Source: Guyparkeria sp. WRN-7
GTDB taxonomy: Bacteria > Pseudomonadota > Gammaproteobacteria > Halothiobacillales > Halothiobacillaceae
Direction of reading: 5' to 3'
Length of the DNA: 64,000 nt
Assembly: GCF_001641825.1 (NCBI RefSeq)
Contig: NZ_LRFH01000003.1
Coordinates: 209,882 to 273,881 of the forward strand
The notes under the pieces were generated by a model. The model was not told the DNA's origin. It worked only from the letters and a program-made list of their open reading frames with translations, and ran no database searches. The stretch's first letter is position 1, and the number at the start of each line of letters is the position of its first letter. A program made the translations under genes and the position numbers. This document shows, piece after piece, positions 1-9,773 of the stretch.

Positions 1-796
1 GCAGCTTCTCGGCCGAATCGGCACCGAACTTCTTGGCGAATTCCTCGTCGACCTCGGGCAGCACCTGCTCCTCGACCTTGGTCGCCTCGATCTCGAACTC
101 GGCGGTCTTGCCGGCGAGATGCTCGGCCTGGTAGTCCTCCGGGAAGGTCACCTCGATGTTGGCCGGCTTGCCCGGCTTGATGCCCTTCAGGCCCTTCTCG
201 AACTCCGGCAGCATCTGGCCTTCGCCGAGGACCACCTCGACGTCCTCGGCCGAACCGCCCTCGAAGGCCTCGCCGTCGATCTTGCCGACGAAGTTGATGG
301 TGACCTTCTCGCCCTTGCGAGCCATGTGGCGCACGGTCTTCCAGGTGGCGTGCTGCTTGCGCAGGGTGTCGATCATCTCGTCGACGTCCTCGTCACCCAC
401 TTCGCTGGTCAGGGTCTCGACCTTGAGCTTGGACATGTCGCCCAGCTCGATCTCCGGGTAGACCTCGACCGCGGCGGTGAACTTGAGATCCTCGCCCTGC
501 TTGTTGTTCTCGATCGCCTCGATGCTCGGCTGACCGGCGACACGCAGATCGTTCTCCTCGACCGCCTTCTGGAAGCTCTGGCCCATGATGTCGCCGATGA
601 CGTCGTCACGAACGCGCGCGGCGTACTGCATCCGGATGACCGACAGCGGTGCCTTGCCCGGGCGGAAACCGTCGATGCGCACGCGACCGCGCATGTCCTT
701 CAGGCGCTTCTCGACCTGCTCGTCGATCTCGTTGGCGGGAACTTCGATCGCCAGGCGGCGGGTCAGGCCTTCGGCCGGTTGCAATTCAACCTGCAT
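1..796 (-). CDS. tig: Trigger factor (3' end outside window)
   Basis: Ribosome-associated chaperone and peptidyl-prolyl isomerase that receives nascent chains at the exit tunnel. About 265 residues are visible. The N-terminal ribosome-binding domain carries the signature GFRPGKAPLSVI, the motif that docks on ribosomal protein L23. An FKBP-like isomerase domain follows (VTINFVGKIDGEAFEGGSAE), and the start of the C-terminal chaperone domain runs into the window edge. The ATG at 796 was chosen because translation begins with MQVELQPAEGLTRRL, the usual family N terminus. The gene lies directly downstream of tRNA-Leu on the same strand, as in Pseudomonas, where clpP and clpX normally follow; those genes would be outside the window. 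Confidence 0.96.
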   Translation of the reverse strand, partial: MQVELQPAEGLTRRLAIEVPANEIDEQVEKRLKDMRGRVRIDGFRPGKAPLSVIRMQYAARVRDDVIGDIMGQSFQKAVEENDLRVAGQPSIEAIENNKQGEDLKFTAAVEVYPEIELGDMSKLKVETLTSEVGDEDVDEMIDTLRKQHATWKTVRHMARKGEKVTINFVGKIDGEAFEGGSAEDVEVVLGEGQMLPEFEKGLKGIKPGKPANIEVTFPEDYQAEHLAGKTAEFEIEATKVEEQVLPEVDEEFAKKFGADSAEKL

Positions 797-837
797 GGAT
801 GCGATACCTCAAAAAAAACGAATGTCTGGATGTTGCT

Positions 838-863
838 TGTCCCGCCGGCATGCCAGCGGGACA
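838..863 (-). other. Hairpin between tRNA-Leu and tig
   Basis: An 8-bp inverted repeat TGTCCCGC/GCGGGACA encloses an inner GGCATGCC palindrome. It lies 14 bases downstream of tRNA-Leu and 41 bases upstream of the tig start. No T-run follows it on the minus strand, so it is more likely a processing or RNA-stability element than a clear intrinsic terminator. The role is inference. Confidence 0.4.
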
Positions 864-876
864 CCTAATCGGGATC

Positions 877-961
877 TGGTGCGAGAGGAGAGACTCGAAC
901 TCTCACGCCGTCAGGCGCTGGCACCTAAAGCCAGTGCGTCTACCAATTCCGCCACTCTCGC
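877..961 (-). tRNA. tRNA-Leu (anticodon UAG)
   Basis: The minus strand folds as a class II tRNA. The acceptor GCGAGAG pairs with CTCTCGC, the D-loop reads AATTGGTAGACGC, the anticodon loop CTTTAGG gives UAG, a long variable arm follows, and the T-arm is GAGAGTTCGAGTCTCTC. A 3' CCA is encoded at 877-879. The long variable arm and the resemblance to leuW-type tRNAs support leucine identity. Confidence 0.95.
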
Positions 962-1082
962 TAGCTCGGGAACCTCGGCTCCGGCCGAGGGCTCCCTGAC
1001 AATCAAAGCGCGCCAGTATACCGGAGCCGAGGGCGCGCCCAAAGCTGACCGCCGAATCGCGGCCCACCGGGGACCGGTTCCC

Positions 1083-2438
1083 TCAGAACGGCATGCCGGG
1101 CATGCGGCCCTTCATGGCGCGCATCATCTTCTTCATGCCACCGCCGGAAAGCTTCTTCATCATGTCGCGCATGTCGCGGTACTGCTTGAGCAGCCGGTTG
1201 ACGTCCTGCACCTGCATGCCCGAGCCGTTCGCGATCCGGCGCTTGCGCGAGCCCTTGATGATGTCGGGGCGCTGACGCTCGCCCGGGGTCATCGAATCGA
1301 TGATGGCGATCATGCGCTTGATGTCCTTGTCGTCGATGTGCTTCTGCGCATCGGCGCCGAGCTTGCCCATGCCGGGCAGCTTGTCCATCAGACCGCCCAT
1401 GCCGCCCATCTTGAGCATCTGGTTGAACTGGTCGCGCATGTCCTCGAGCGTGAAGCCCTTGCCGGAACGGACCTTGTCGGCCAGCGCCTTTGCCTTGTCG
1501 GCATCGACCGTCTCCTGGGCCTGCTCGACCAGCGAGACCACGTCACCCATGCCGAGGATGCGCGAGGCGATCCGGTCGGGGTGGAACGGCTCAAGGGCGT
1601 CCAGTTTCTCGCCCACACCGAGGAACTTGATCGGCTTGCCGGTGACCTGACGGACCGACAGCGCCGCACCGCCGCGGGCATCACCGTCGGCCTTGGTCAG
1701 GATCACGCCGGTCAGCGGCAGCTGCTCGTGGAAGGCCTGGGCGGTGTTGGCCGCATCCTGACCGGTCATCGAGTCGACGACGAACAGCGTCTCGACCGGG
1801 TCGACCGCGCCGTGGATGCGGGCTACCTCGCCCATCATCTCCTCGTCGACGTGCAGGCGACCCGCGGTATCGACGATCAGGACGTCGTAGAACTTGAGCT
1901 CCGCCTCGGCGCGCGCCGCCTTGGCGATCTCGACCGGGTCCTGGTCGCTGGAGGACGGGAAGAAGTCGACGCCGACCTGCTTGGCCACCGTCTCGAGCTG
2001 GTCGATCGCCGCCGGACGATAGACGTCCGAGGAGACCACCAGCACCTTCTTTTTCTGGTTCTTCTTCAGCCAGCGGCCGAGCTTGCCCGCCGTGGTGGTC
2101 TTGCCCGCACCCTGCAGGCCGGCCATCAGGATGACCGCCGGCGGACGCGCGGCCAGATCGAGCTCGGCGTTCTCCGAGCCCATCAGGCGGGTCAGTTCGT
2201 CGTTGACGATCTTGACGAACACCTGGCCCGGCTGGAGGCTCTTGGCCACCTCGGCGCCGACCGCCCGCTCGCGCACGTCCTTGATGAACTCGCGCACCAC
2301 CGGCAGGGCCACGTCGGCCTCCAGCAGTGCCATGCGCACCTCGCGCAGGGCGTCCTTGATGTTGTCCTCGGTCAGCCGCCCCTGGCCCTTGAGGCCATCG
2401 AGCAATCCGCCGAGTCGCTTGGAAAGATTGTCAAACAT
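1083..2438 (-). CDS. ffh: Signal recognition particle protein Ffh (SRP54)
   Basis: GTPase of the signal recognition particle. It binds 4.5S RNA and hydrophobic signal sequences and targets nascent inner-membrane proteins to FtsY. The 451 residues match the family length. The N domain begins MFDNLSKRLGGLLDGLKG. The G domain shows the P-loop GLQGAGKTTTAGKLGRW, the DTAGRLHVDEEMM motif and TKADGDARGG. The C-terminal M domain is methionine-rich (RDMMKKLSGGGMKKMMRAMK) and binds signal peptides and RNA. It sits between typA and the tRNA-Leu/tig unit on the same strand, with 57 bases separating it from typA. Confidence 0.97.
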   Translation of the reverse strand: MFDNLSKRLGGLLDGLKGQGRLTEDNIKDALREVRMALLEADVALPVVREFIKDVRERAVGAEVAKSLQPGQVFVKIVNDELTRLMGSENAELDLAARPPAVILMAGLQGAGKTTTAGKLGRWLKKNQKKKVLVVSSDVYRPAAIDQLETVAKQVGVDFFPSSSDQDPVEIAKAARAEAELKFYDVLIVDTAGRLHVDEEMMGEVARIHGAVDPVETLFVVDSMTGQDAANTAQAFHEQLPLTGVILTKADGDARGGAALSVRQVTGKPIKFLGVGEKLDALEPFHPDRIASRILGMGDVVSLVEQAQETVDADKAKALADKVRSGKGFTLEDMRDQFNQMLKMGGMGGLMDKLPGMGKLGADAQKHIDDKDIKRMIAIIDSMTPGERQRPDIIKGSRKRRIANGSGMQVQDVNRLLKQYRDMRDMMKKLSGGGMKKMMRAMKGRMPGMPF

Positions 2439-2495
2439 CGCTTGCCACTCTCGTGCCGTCGCAGCGCCCTTGCGAGCGACCGCCCCTCACGTGCA

Positions 2496-4328
2496 TCAGG
2501 AAGCGGCGCGGCTGGCGCGCTTGCGCTCGTTCTCGGTCAGGTGCTTCTTGCGGATCCGGATCGATTCCGGGGTCACCTCGACCAGCTCGTCATCATCGAT
2601 GAACTCCAGCGCCTGCTCAAGCGTGTAGCGCTCCGGCGGGGTCAGGGTCAGCGCCTCGTCGGTGCCGGCGGCACGGACGTTGGTCAGCTTCTTGCCCTTG
2701 AGCACGTTGACGGTCAGGTCGTTGTCGCGGGCGTGGATGCCCACGACCTGGCCCTCGTAGACCTCGTCGCCGTGACCGATCATCAGGCGGCCGCGATCCT
2801 GCAGGTTGAACAGGGCGTAGGCCAGAGCCTTGCCGGTGTCCGAGGCGATCAGCACGCCATTGTTGCGCTGGCCGACCATGCCCGGCTGGTACGGACCGTA
2901 GTGATCGAACACCGAGAACAGCAGGCCGCTGCCCTGGGTGGCGGTCAGGAACTCGGTACGGAAGCCGATCAGGCCGCGCGACGGGATGATGAACTCGAGG
3001 CGGACCCGGCCCTGGCCGTCCGGCTCCATGTTGCGCATCTCGCCACGGCGTTCGCCGATCTTCTCCATCACGCCGCCCTGGTGCTGCTCCTCGATGTCGA
3101 CGACCAGCTGCTCGTAGGGTTCCTGCTTCTCGCCGTCGACCTCGCGGACGATGACCTCCGGACGCGAGACGCCCAGCTCGTAGCCCTCGCGACGCATGTT
3201 CTCGATCAGCACCGACAGGTGCAGCTCGCCGCGACCGGAGACACGGAACTTGTCCGGGTCCTCGAGCTGCTCGACGCGCAGGGCGACGTTGTGGACCAGC
3301 TCGCGCTCGAGGCGCTCGCGGATCTGGCGACTGGTGAGGAACTTGCCCTCACGGCCGGCGAACGGCGAGGTGTTGACCTGGAAGGTCATGGAAACGGTCG
3401 GCTCGTCGACGGTCAGTGCCGGCAGGGCCTCGACGTTTTCCGGGTCGCAGAGGGTGTCGGAGATGTAGAGCGGATCGATGCCGGAGAAGGCGATGATGTC
3501 GCCGGCCTGGGCGGAGTCGACCTCGATGCGATCCAGGCCGTGGAAGCCCATGACCTGCAGGACGCGGCCGTTGCGGACCTCGCCCTCGCGACCAACCACC
3601 TTCACCTGCGTGTTGGTCGAAACCTTGCCGCGCTTGACCCGGCCGACGCCGATGACGCCGACGTACGGGTTGTAGTCGAGGCTGGAGACCTGCATCTGGA
3701 ACGGGCCGTCCGGATCGACATCCGGTGCCGGGACGCGCTCGGCAATCGCCTCGAACAGCGGGGTCATGTCGCCCTCGCGGACGTTCTCGTCGAGGCTGGC
3801 GTAACCGTTGAGCGCCGAGGCGTAGACGATCGGGAAGTCGAGCTGGTCGTCGGTCGCACCCAGGCGGTCGAACAGGTCGAACACCTCGTTGATCACCCAG
3901 TCCGGACGCGAACCCGGGCGGTCGATCTTGTTGATGACGACGATCGGCTTGAGGCCGTGCTCGAAGGCCTTCTGGGTGACGAAGCGCGTCTGCGGCATCG
4001 GGCCGTCGACGGCGTCGACCAGCAGCAGCACCGAGTCGACCATCGACATGACCCGCTCGACCTCGCCGCCGAAGTCGGCGTGCCCAGGGGTGTCGACGAT
4101 GTTGATGCGCCAGTCCTTGCCCTCGGGCGAGTGCCACTTGATCGCCGTATTCTTGGCCAGGATCGTGATGCCCCGCTCCTTCTCGATCTGGTTCGAGTCC
4201 ATGACCCGGTCGCCGTGGTCGGCGCGGGCATCGAGGGTGCCGGATTGCTGCAGGAGGCGGTCGACCAGCGTGGTCTTGCCGTGGTCAACGTGGGCGATAA
4301 TGGCGATATTACGAAGATTGGCGATCAC
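2496..4328 (-). CDS. typA: Ribosome-associated GTPase TypA/BipA
   Basis: Translational GTPase of the EF-G/LepA superfamily that acts in 50S assembly and stress adaptation. The G-domain motifs are [16 protein letters not shown], the switch-II motif [14 protein letters not shown] and [12 protein letters not shown]. The BipA-specific C-terminal domain contains [18 protein letters not shown] and [23 protein letters not shown] take the GTG at 4328 as start (protein [20 protein letters not shown], 610 residues) because it fits the family N terminus and length; in-frame codons further upstream have no family similarity. A TATACT -10-like hexamer lies upstream at 4364-4369 on the minus strand, without an obvious -35. 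Confidence 0.95.
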   Translation of the reverse strand: MIANLRNIAIIAHVDHGKTTLVDRLLQQSGTLDARADHGDRVMDSNQIEKERGITILAKNTAIKWHSPEGKDWRINIVDTPGHADFGGEVERVMSMVDSVLLLVDAVDGPMPQTRFVTQKAFEHGLKPIVVINKIDRPGSRPDWVINEVFDLFDRLGATDDQLDFPIVYASALNGYASLDENVREGDMTPLFEAIAERVPAPDVDPDGPFQMQVSSLDYNPYVGVIGVGRVKRGKVSTNTQVKVVGREGEVRNGRVLQVMGFHGLDRIEVDSAQAGDIIAFSGIDPLYISDTLCDPENVEALPALTVDEPTVSMTFQVNTSPFAGREGKFLTSRQIRERLERELVHNVALRVEQLEDPDKFRVSGRGELHLSVLIENMRREGYELGVSRPEVIVREVDGEKQEPYEQLVVDIEEQHQGGVMEKIGERRGEMRNMEPDGQGRVRLEFIIPSRGLIGFRTEFLTATQGSGLLFSVFDHYGPYQPGMVGQRNNGVLIASDTGKALAYALFNLQDRGRLMIGHGDEVYEGQVVGIHARDNDLTVNVLKGKKLTNVRAAGTDEALTLTPPERYTLEQALEFIDDDELVEVTPESIRIRKKHLTENERKRASRAAS

Positions 4329-4550
4329 AAAAAACGGTCCAAGGGATTGAAATAAGGGCGCGCAGTATAAACACAATTGCCCTCCGGACCGAGGCAAATC
4401 TCGAAATCGACCCTCTAAAGGGCACCTTCCCCGACACCCACCTCTCGACTTGCTCGCCGCCAGCCGGAGATGGACCGAATGACCCGCAGCGTCGACGCCG
4501 GAAACCGCCCGCCGGATCAAGGCGCGGCCCCGGCGAGCCCGACCGGCGGG

Positions 4551-4559
4551 TGGTAGAAT
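4551..4559 (+). promoter_or_regulatory. Extended -10 promoter candidate for dapF
   Basis: TGG followed by TAGAAT forms an extended -10 element 37 bases before the dapF start. No convincing -35 hexamer precedes it, as is usual for extended -10 promoters. It lies in the 268-base divergent gap between typA and dapF. Confidence 0.4.
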
Positions 4560-4596
4560 CACATCCACATCCACGCAACGAATACGAGGCGCTTCG

Positions 4597-5481
4597 ATGG
4601 CCGACCGGCTGGCTTTCACCAAGATGCAGGGACTGGGCAACGACTTCATGGTCGTCGACGCCGTGAGTCGCACGATCCCGGTGGCCGACTGGCTTACGCC
4701 CGAGCGCATCCGGTCCTGGGCAGATCGCCATTTCGGCATCGGTTTCGACCAGCTGCTGCTGATCGAGCCGCCGACCGGGCGCCATTCGGACTTCCGCTAC
4801 CGCATCTTCAACGGCGACGGCAGCGAGGTGGAACAGTGCGGCAACGGTGCGCGCTGCTTTGCCCGGTTCGTCGCCGAACGCGGCCTGACCGACCGGCGCG
4901 AAATCCGCGTGCAGACCGCCGGCGGCCCGATCGTGCTGCACCTGACCGACGACGGTCAGGTGCGCGTCGACATGGGCCGGCCGCGCTTCGTCCCGGAAGA
5001 GATCCCCTTCAAGCCTCCAGTGACCGCGACCGGCTCGCCGTACACGCTGATGCTCAGCGGCCGGCCCGGCGGGCTGGACCAGGTCACGCTCGAGGCCGTC
5101 TCGATGGGCAATCCGCATGCCGTGATCCAGGTCGACGACGTCGACGCCTTCCCGGTCGAGTCGGTCGGCCCGGTGGTCGAGTCCTACCCGGCCTTCCCGC
5201 GACGGGTCAACGTCGGCTTCGTCGAACAGCGGGCGCCGGATCACATCCGCCTGCGGGTGTTCGAGCGCGGCGCCGGCGAGACACTGGCCTGCGGCACCGG
5301 TGCCTGCGCGGCCGTGGCCGCCGGCATCCGTGCCGGCCGCCTGAAGGCACCCTGCCGGGTTGACCTGCAAGGCGGCACGCTGAGCGTCGACTGGACGGGC
5401 AATGAAGCCGATGCCCTGTTCATGACCGGCCCGGCCGAATTCGTCTTCGATGGCGAGATCGGCATCGACCCGGCCGAGTAA
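4597..5481 (+). CDS. dapF: Diaminopimelate epimerase
   Basis: Cytoplasmic PLP-independent racemase that converts LL- to meso-diaminopimelate for lysine and peptidoglycan. The 294 residues contain the two catalytic-cysteine motifs, EQCGNGARCFARFV in the N-terminal half and ETLACGTGACAAVAAGI in the C-terminal half, as well as KMQGLGNDFMVVD at the N terminus and VSMGNPHAVIQVDDV in the middle. It heads a rightward group with the DUF484 gene and xerC, an arrangement found widely in gammaproteobacteria. Confidence 0.97.
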   Translation: MADRLAFTKMQGLGNDFMVVDAVSRTIPVADWLTPERIRSWADRHFGIGFDQLLLIEPPTGRHSDFRYRIFNGDGSEVEQCGNGARCFARFVAERGLTDRREIRVQTAGGPIVLHLTDDGQVRVDMGRPRFVPEEIPFKPPVTATGSPYTLMLSGRPGGLDQVTLEAVSMGNPHAVIQVDDVDAFPVESVGPVVESYPAFPRRVNVGFVEQRAPDHIRLRVFERGAGETLACGTGACAAVAAGIRAGRLKAPCRVDLQGGTLSVDWTGNEADALFMTGPAEFVFDGEIGIDPAE

Positions 5482-5605
5482 CTCCGGCCGAGGATTGCCG
5501 CCACCGCGGGTCCGGAGTAAGGTGGAGCAAACGCCCGGAGAGGCGCTTGCTAACCGGAATCCACAACCCGGAACCAACCCCACGGAAACCGCCAAGGGAA
5601 ATCGC

Positions 5606-6307
5606 ATGAACGAGAACGCGGCCCTCGAACTTGCCGACACGGATGCCAACACCGACTCGGAGGGGGAAAAACTCTCCGCCGACGCGGTACTCGACTACCT
5701 CCGGAACCATCCGGAACTGTTCCTCGATCACCCGGATATCCTCGATGCCGTCGAGCTGCCGGGACCGCCACAGCCGATCGTCTCGCTGCACCACTGGCAG
5801 CTGCGCCGCTGGCGCCATCGCGCCCTGCGTCAGCAGAGCGCACTCGACCAGCTCCACCAGGTGGCCGCCGACAATGCCGAGGCCGACCGCCTACTGCACC
5901 GCTTCTGCCAGACACTGCTGGGCGCAGCCGACCGCTCCAGCGCCACCCTGGAACGACTGATCAATCAAACCTTCGAGGTCGATGCCTGCCGCGTCGTGCC
6001 GGTGAACGAACTGGACGGCGAAACCCGCGGTCTGCTCGCGGGCTGGCTGGACAACCCGCTGCCGCACTGCGGCCGCATTCACGACACGGTCCGCGAAACC
6101 CTGTTCGGCGACCGCCTGCCCCAGACCGGTTCGGCCGCCCTGATCGCGGTCCCTGCCGCCCCGGCGTCTGCCGACCGGCATGTCGTCGCCCTCGGCCGGC
6201 GCCTGCCCGACGGCTTCAACCCGGCCCAGGGCACGCACTTTCTCGAGCAGATCGGCGAGCTGGCCGGCGCCTTCCTCGGCCTGTCGACCGCCCGCGACGA
6301 CAGCTGA
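5606..6307 (+). CDS. DUF484 family protein
   Basis: Predicted cytoplasmic protein of 233 residues in the DUF484 family, whose members are encoded between dapF and xerC in many gammaproteobacteria and resemble GAF domains. The family opening is LSADAVLDYLRNHPELFLDHPDILDAVELP, quoted here in two parts: the YLRNHPELF helix, then the acidic DHPDIL turn. A helical segment (RQQSALDQLHQVAADNAEAD) leads into the GAF-like region. The ATG at 5606 was chosen because it gives the usual N terminus; upstream in-frame sequence is low-similarity. Its stop lies 7 bases before xerC, suggesting cotranscription. No biochemical function is known to me. Confidence 0.88.
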   Translation: MNENAALELADTDANTDSEGEKLSADAVLDYLRNHPELFLDHPDILDAVELPGPPQPIVSLHHWQLRRWRHRALRQQSALDQLHQVAADNAEADRLLHRFCQTLLGAADRSSATLERLINQTFEVDACRVVPVNELDGETRGLLAGWLDNPLPHCGRIHDTVRETLFGDRLPQTGSAALIAVPAAPASADRHVVALGRRLPDGFNPAQGTHFLEQIGELAGAFLGLSTARDDS

Positions 6308-6314
6308 CCCGCCC

Positions 6315-7298
6315 ATGGGCACCGCCCCGCTGACCACGGCCTTCGACCGGGCCGGCGAGGCGCTCGCCGCAGACCACCGGCTAAACCCGCTCACCCGCAA
6401 GGCCTATCAGGCCTCGTGGGCACGGTTTCGCCGTTACCTCGACGAAAGCGACGTGGTCACGACCGAGGCGATCGACGATCGCTGCCTGCGCCGTTTCCTC
6501 GCTCAACTCTCCCGCGACGACCAGTCGCCCCGTTCCATCGCCCGCCACGTCAGTGCGCTCAAGCGCCTGCTGCGCTTCTGGCAACGGCTCGAGATCCCGT
6601 TTGCCGCCGACCCGCTGCTGCTCAAGGCGCCGCGCGCGCCGCGACGCCTGCCCGATGCCCCGGATATCGAAACGGTGACGCGTCTGCTCGAGGACACCCC
6701 GGCCACCCGGGCGGACAGCCAGGCCTCGCCGGCAACCCGGGAGAAGGACGCGATCCGCGCGGCGCGCGACCACTGCCTGTTCGAGTGGCTATACGGCAGC
6801 GGCCTGCGCCTGGCCGAGCTGGTCGCGCTGGACATCACCGACATCGATCTCGCCGCCGGCCAGGCACGCGTGACCGGCAAGCGCGACAAGACCCGCATCG
6901 TGCCGGTGGGACGCGAGGCCGCCCGGGCCATGCGCGACTGGCTGTCCCACCGTCGGGCATGGGACCGTCACGGGACGCCGGCGGTCTTCATCAGCGACCG
7001 CGGCCGGCGTCTGTCCGCCCGCTCGGTGCAGCTGCGCCTCAACCGCGCCAGCCGCCGGGCCGGCCTGGATGCCCCGCTGCACCCGCACCAGCTCAGGCAT
7101 GCCTTCGCCACGCACGTGCTCGAATCCTCGGGCGACCTGCGCGCCGTCCAGGAGATGCTCGGCCACGAGAGCCTGACGACCACGCAGATCTACACCCATC
7201 TCGACTTCCAGCACCTGATGAGCGTCTACGAACGCGCCCATCCGCGCGCCGCCCGACGTGACGATCACGCCGAGCCGCCCGCCGACGATCAGGGTTGA
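6315..7298 (+). CDS. xerC: Tyrosine recombinase XerC
   Basis: Site-specific recombinase that with XerD resolves chromosome dimers at dif. It has 327 residues. An N-terminal SAM-like core-binding domain (about residues 15-100) precedes the catalytic domain. The catalytic residues are visible: Arg in GSGLRLAELVALD, Lys in VTGKRDKTRIVPVG, His and Arg in HPHQLRHAFATHVLE, His in LGHESLTTTQIYTHL, and the tyrosine of the same motif. The ATG at 6315 follows the DUF484 stop by 7 bases. Its placement behind dapF and DUF484 and the lack of mobile-element context argue for the housekeeping XerC rather than an integrase. Confidence 0.95.
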   Translation: MGTAPLTTAFDRAGEALAADHRLNPLTRKAYQASWARFRRYLDESDVVTTEAIDDRCLRRFLAQLSRDDQSPRSIARHVSALKRLLRFWQRLEIPFAADPLLLKAPRAPRRLPDAPDIETVTRLLEDTPATRADSQASPATREKDAIRAARDHCLFEWLYGSGLRLAELVALDITDIDLAAGQARVTGKRDKTRIVPVGREAARAMRDWLSHRRAWDRHGTPAVFISDRGRRLSARSVQLRLNRASRRAGLDAPLHPHQLRHAFATHVLESSGDLRAVQEMLGHESLTTTQIYTHLDFQHLMSVYERAHPRAARRDDHAEPPADDQG

Positions 7299-7321
7299 AA
7301 ACCCGGCCGGTCGCCTACACT
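7294..7321 (+). promoter_or_regulatory. Candidate heat-shock-type promoter for hslVU
   Basis: GTTGAAA (7294-7300) and CCTACACT (7314-7321) are separated by 13 bases and lie about 100 bases before hslV. This is reminiscent of the sigma-32 pattern CTTGAAA-N11-15-CCCCATNT, and hslVU is a classic sigma-32 target in E. coli. The -10 match is imperfect, so the assignment is tentative. Confidence 0.35.
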
Positions 7322-7417
7322 GTCCTCCTTCCGGGCACCCCGGCCGCCCCCGGCATCGGGCCGGCACGGCGCCCGTGACCGACTCGCCCCACAACCAATC
7401 GGACCGACCCATATTCC

Positions 7418-7966
7418 ATGGCTCATCACGACGAAACCCTCTACGGCACCACCATCCTCTGCCTGCGCAAGAACGGCCAGACCGTCATCGGCGGCGACGG
7501 CCAGGTCACGCTCGGCCACACCGTGGTCAAGGGCAACGCGCGCAAGGTACGCACGCTCTACAACGGCCAGGTGCTCGCCGGTTTCGCCGGCGCGACCGCG
7601 GACGCCTTCACCCTGTTCGAGCGCTTCGAGGCCAAGCTGGAGAAGTACAGCGGCAACCTGCTGCGTTCGGCAGTGGAACTGGCCAAGGACTGGCGCACCG
7701 ACCGCATGATGCGTCGACTCGAGGCGATGCTGGTGGTTGCCGACCGTGACGCCATGCTCACCATCAGCGGCAACGGCGACGTGATCGAGCCGGAGGATTC
7801 GCTGATCGCGATCGGCTCGGGCGGCGCCTACGCCCAGTCGGCGGCCACGGCCCTGATGCGCCACTCCGAGCTCCCCGCCCGGGAGACGGTGGAAACCGCG
7901 CTGCACATCGCCGGCGACATCTGCATCTACACCAATCACAAGCTCACCATCGAAGAACTCGACTGA
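7418..7966 (+). CDS. hslV: ATP-dependent protease peptidase subunit HslV
   Basis: Threonine peptidase that forms a dodecamer capped by HslU and degrades misfolded and regulatory proteins. The 182 residues carry [31 protein letters not shown] and the [14 protein letters not shown] region of the proteasome-beta fold. The mature catalytic Thr is expected at residue 11 or 12, so a propeptide of about ten residues ([10 protein letters not shown]) must be removed. Enterobacterial HslV instead begins Met-Thr-Thr. The stop overlaps the hslU start by one base (TGATG), indicating translational coupling. Confidence 0.96.
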   Translation: MAHHDETLYGTTILCLRKNGQTVIGGDGQVTLGHTVVKGNARKVRTLYNGQVLAGFAGATADAFTLFERFEAKLEKYSGNLLRSAVELAKDWRTDRMMRRLEAMLVVADRDAMLTISGNGDVIEPEDSLIAIGSGGAYAQSAATALMRHSELPARETVETALHIAGDICIYTNHKLTIEELD

Positions 7967-9297
7967 TGAACCTGACACCCGCACAGATCGTCTCGGAACT
8001 CGACAAGCACATCGTCGGCCAGCATGCCGCCAAGAAGGCGGTGGCCATCGCGCTCAGAAACCGCTGGCGTCGTCAGCAGGTCGACGAACCGCTCAAGAGC
8101 GAGATCACACCGAAGAACATCCTGATGATCGGCCCGACCGGCGTGGGCAAGACCGAGATCGCCCGCCGACTGGCCAAGCTCGCCAACGCCCCGTTCCTCA
8201 AGATCGAGGCGACCAAGTTCACCGAGGTGGGTTACGTCGGCCGCGACGTGGAATCGATGATCCGCGATCTCGCCGAGTACGCACTGAAGATGGTGCGCCA
8301 GGAGGCCATGGCCGAGGTCAAGGACCGCGCCCGTGTCGCCGCCGAGGACCGCGTGCTCGATGCCCTGCTTCCCGCCCCGCGCGATCCGTGGCAGAGCGAC
8401 GACAGCCACGGCCAGGAGGCCTACCGCAGCACGCGCGAGAAATTCCGCGACAAGATTCGCCGCGGCGAGCTCGACGAGCGCGAGGTGGAAATCGAGTTGC
8501 GCCAGGCACCGGCCGGCATCGACGTGATGACCCCGCCGGGCATGGAGGAAATGGCCAGCCAGCTGCGCTCGGTATTCCAGAACATGGGCCAGGACAAGAC
8601 CCAGAGCCGCCGCATGACGGTGGCCGAGGCCCTGTCCGCCCTGACCGAGGAAGAGGCGGCGAACCTCGTCAATGAGGAGGAGATCCGCACCGAGGCCGCC
8701 GAACGCGTCGAGCAGAACGGCATCGTCTTCATCGACGAGATTGACAAGGTTGCCAAGCGCGCCGAGCACGGCGGCGGCGAGGTCTCCCGCGAGGGCGTCC
8801 AGCGCGACATGCTGCCGCTGATCGAGGGCTCGACCGTCAACACCAAGGTGGGCATGGTGCGCACCGACCACATCCTGTTCATCGCCTCGGGCGCCTTCCA
8901 CGTCGCCAGCCCCTCGGACCTGATCCCGGAGCTGCAGGGTCGCCTGCCGATCCGCGTCGAGCTCGAGGCACTGACCAGCGGCGACTTCGTCCGCATCCTG
9001 ACCGAACCGGATGCCGCCCTGACACGCCAGCACATCGCCCTGCTGTCCGCCGACGGCCTGTCGATCGATTTCACCGACGATGCCATCCGCCGGATCGCCG
9101 AGATCGCCTACGAGGTGAACCACCGCACCGAGAACATCGGCGCGCGGCGCCTGCATACGGTCATGGAGCACCTGCTCGAGGAGCTGAGCTTCGAGGCCGA
9201 CGGCGATTCCAAGACTCTGACACTGGACGCCGACTTCGTCGAGGAGCGCCTGGGCGAGCTGGCGCGCGACGAGGACCTGAGCCGTTACATCCTGTAA
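7966..9297 (+). CDS. hslU: HslUV protease ATPase subunit HslU
   Basis: AAA+ unfoldase that recognises and threads substrates into HslV. It has 443 residues, close to the E. coli length. The Walker A motif [17 protein letters not shown] is near residue 55 and is followed by the HslU pore motif region [17 protein letters not shown]. The Walker B motif is [14 protein letters not shown], the sensor-like region is [20 protein letters not shown], and the C terminus EDLSRYIL inserts between HslV subunits. It is translationally coupled to hslV and followed after 13 bases by a DUF971 gene. Confidence 0.97.
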   Translation: MNLTPAQIVSELDKHIVGQHAAKKAVAIALRNRWRRQQVDEPLKSEITPKNILMIGPTGVGKTEIARRLAKLANAPFLKIEATKFTEVGYVGRDVESMIRDLAEYALKMVRQEAMAEVKDRARVAAEDRVLDALLPAPRDPWQSDDSHGQEAYRSTREKFRDKIRRGELDEREVEIELRQAPAGIDVMTPPGMEEMASQLRSVFQNMGQDKTQSRRMTVAEALSALTEEEAANLVNEEEIRTEAAERVEQNGIVFIDEIDKVAKRAEHGGGEVSREGVQRDMLPLIEGSTVNTKVGMVRTDHILFIASGAFHVASPSDLIPELQGRLPIRVELEALTSGDFVRILTEPDAALTRQHIALLSADGLSIDFTDDAIRRIAEIAYEVNHRTENIGARRLHTVMEHLLEELSFEADGDSKTLTLDADFVEERLGELARDEDLSRYIL

Positions 9298-9310
9298 GCC
9301 GAGGTACGAC

Positions 9311-9739
9311 ATGGCAGCCAATCACCCCGCCCCGCGGCAGATCCGTCTGGGCAAGGATCGCCGCTCGCTGAGCGTCGTCTTCCCGGACGGAGCCGCCTTC
9401 GATCTCGCCGCCGAGTACCTGCGCGTCTTCAGCCCCTCGGCCGAGGTGCGCGGTCACGGCGGCGGCGAGATGATGCTGGTGCTCGGCAAGGAGAAGGTCA
9501 AGCTCACCGACGTGCAACCCGTCGGCCGTTACGCGGTCAAACTCGTCTTCGATGACGGCCACGATTCCGGCCTGTACGACTGGGGGCTGCTGCGCGAGCT
9601 GGGCGAGCAGCGCGAGGCGAACTGGACGTATTATCTCGAGCGGCTGGCGTCCGCCGGTATCGAACGCGACCCGGACCGCGAGGAACCGGCCGCGCCGTAC
9701 GATGTATTATCGTCATCGGATCCGGCCAAGCCGGAGTGA
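9311..9739 (+). CDS. DUF971 domain protein
   Basis: Small protein of 142 residues. It has the DUF971 / gamma-butyrobetaine hydroxylase N-terminal-like fold: [29 protein letters not shown] and the [20 protein letters not shown] segment ending in YDWGLL. The domain is also found at the N terminus of some oxygenases, but this protein stops after it, so it has no oxygenase activity of its own. It is commonly encoded between hslU and ubiE in proteobacteria, as here. The function is unknown to me; proposals elsewhere link stand-alone members to metal-cluster proteins. Confidence 0.87.
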   Translation: MAANHPAPRQIRLGKDRRSLSVVFPDGAAFDLAAEYLRVFSPSAEVRGHGGGEMMLVLGKEKVKLTDVQPVGRYAVKLVFDDGHDSGLYDWGLLRELGEQREANWTYYLERLASAGIERDPDREEPAAPYDVLSSSDPAKPE

Positions 9740-9773
9740 TTTACGTCCCCGTTTTCCGAGAAGAGAGCCGACC

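Noticed and set aside
585..4355. Very long open frame (over 1200 codons) on the plus strand across ffh and typA
   Set aside because: It is antisense to two unmistakable GTPase genes and to tRNA-Leu. GC-rich coding sequence commonly leaves the opposite strand open, and the peptide has no family features.
6315..7298. Tyrosine recombinase as a sign of a mobile element
   Set aside because: It lies in the conserved dapF-DUF484-xerC order with no att repeats or phage genes, so it is housekeeping XerC.
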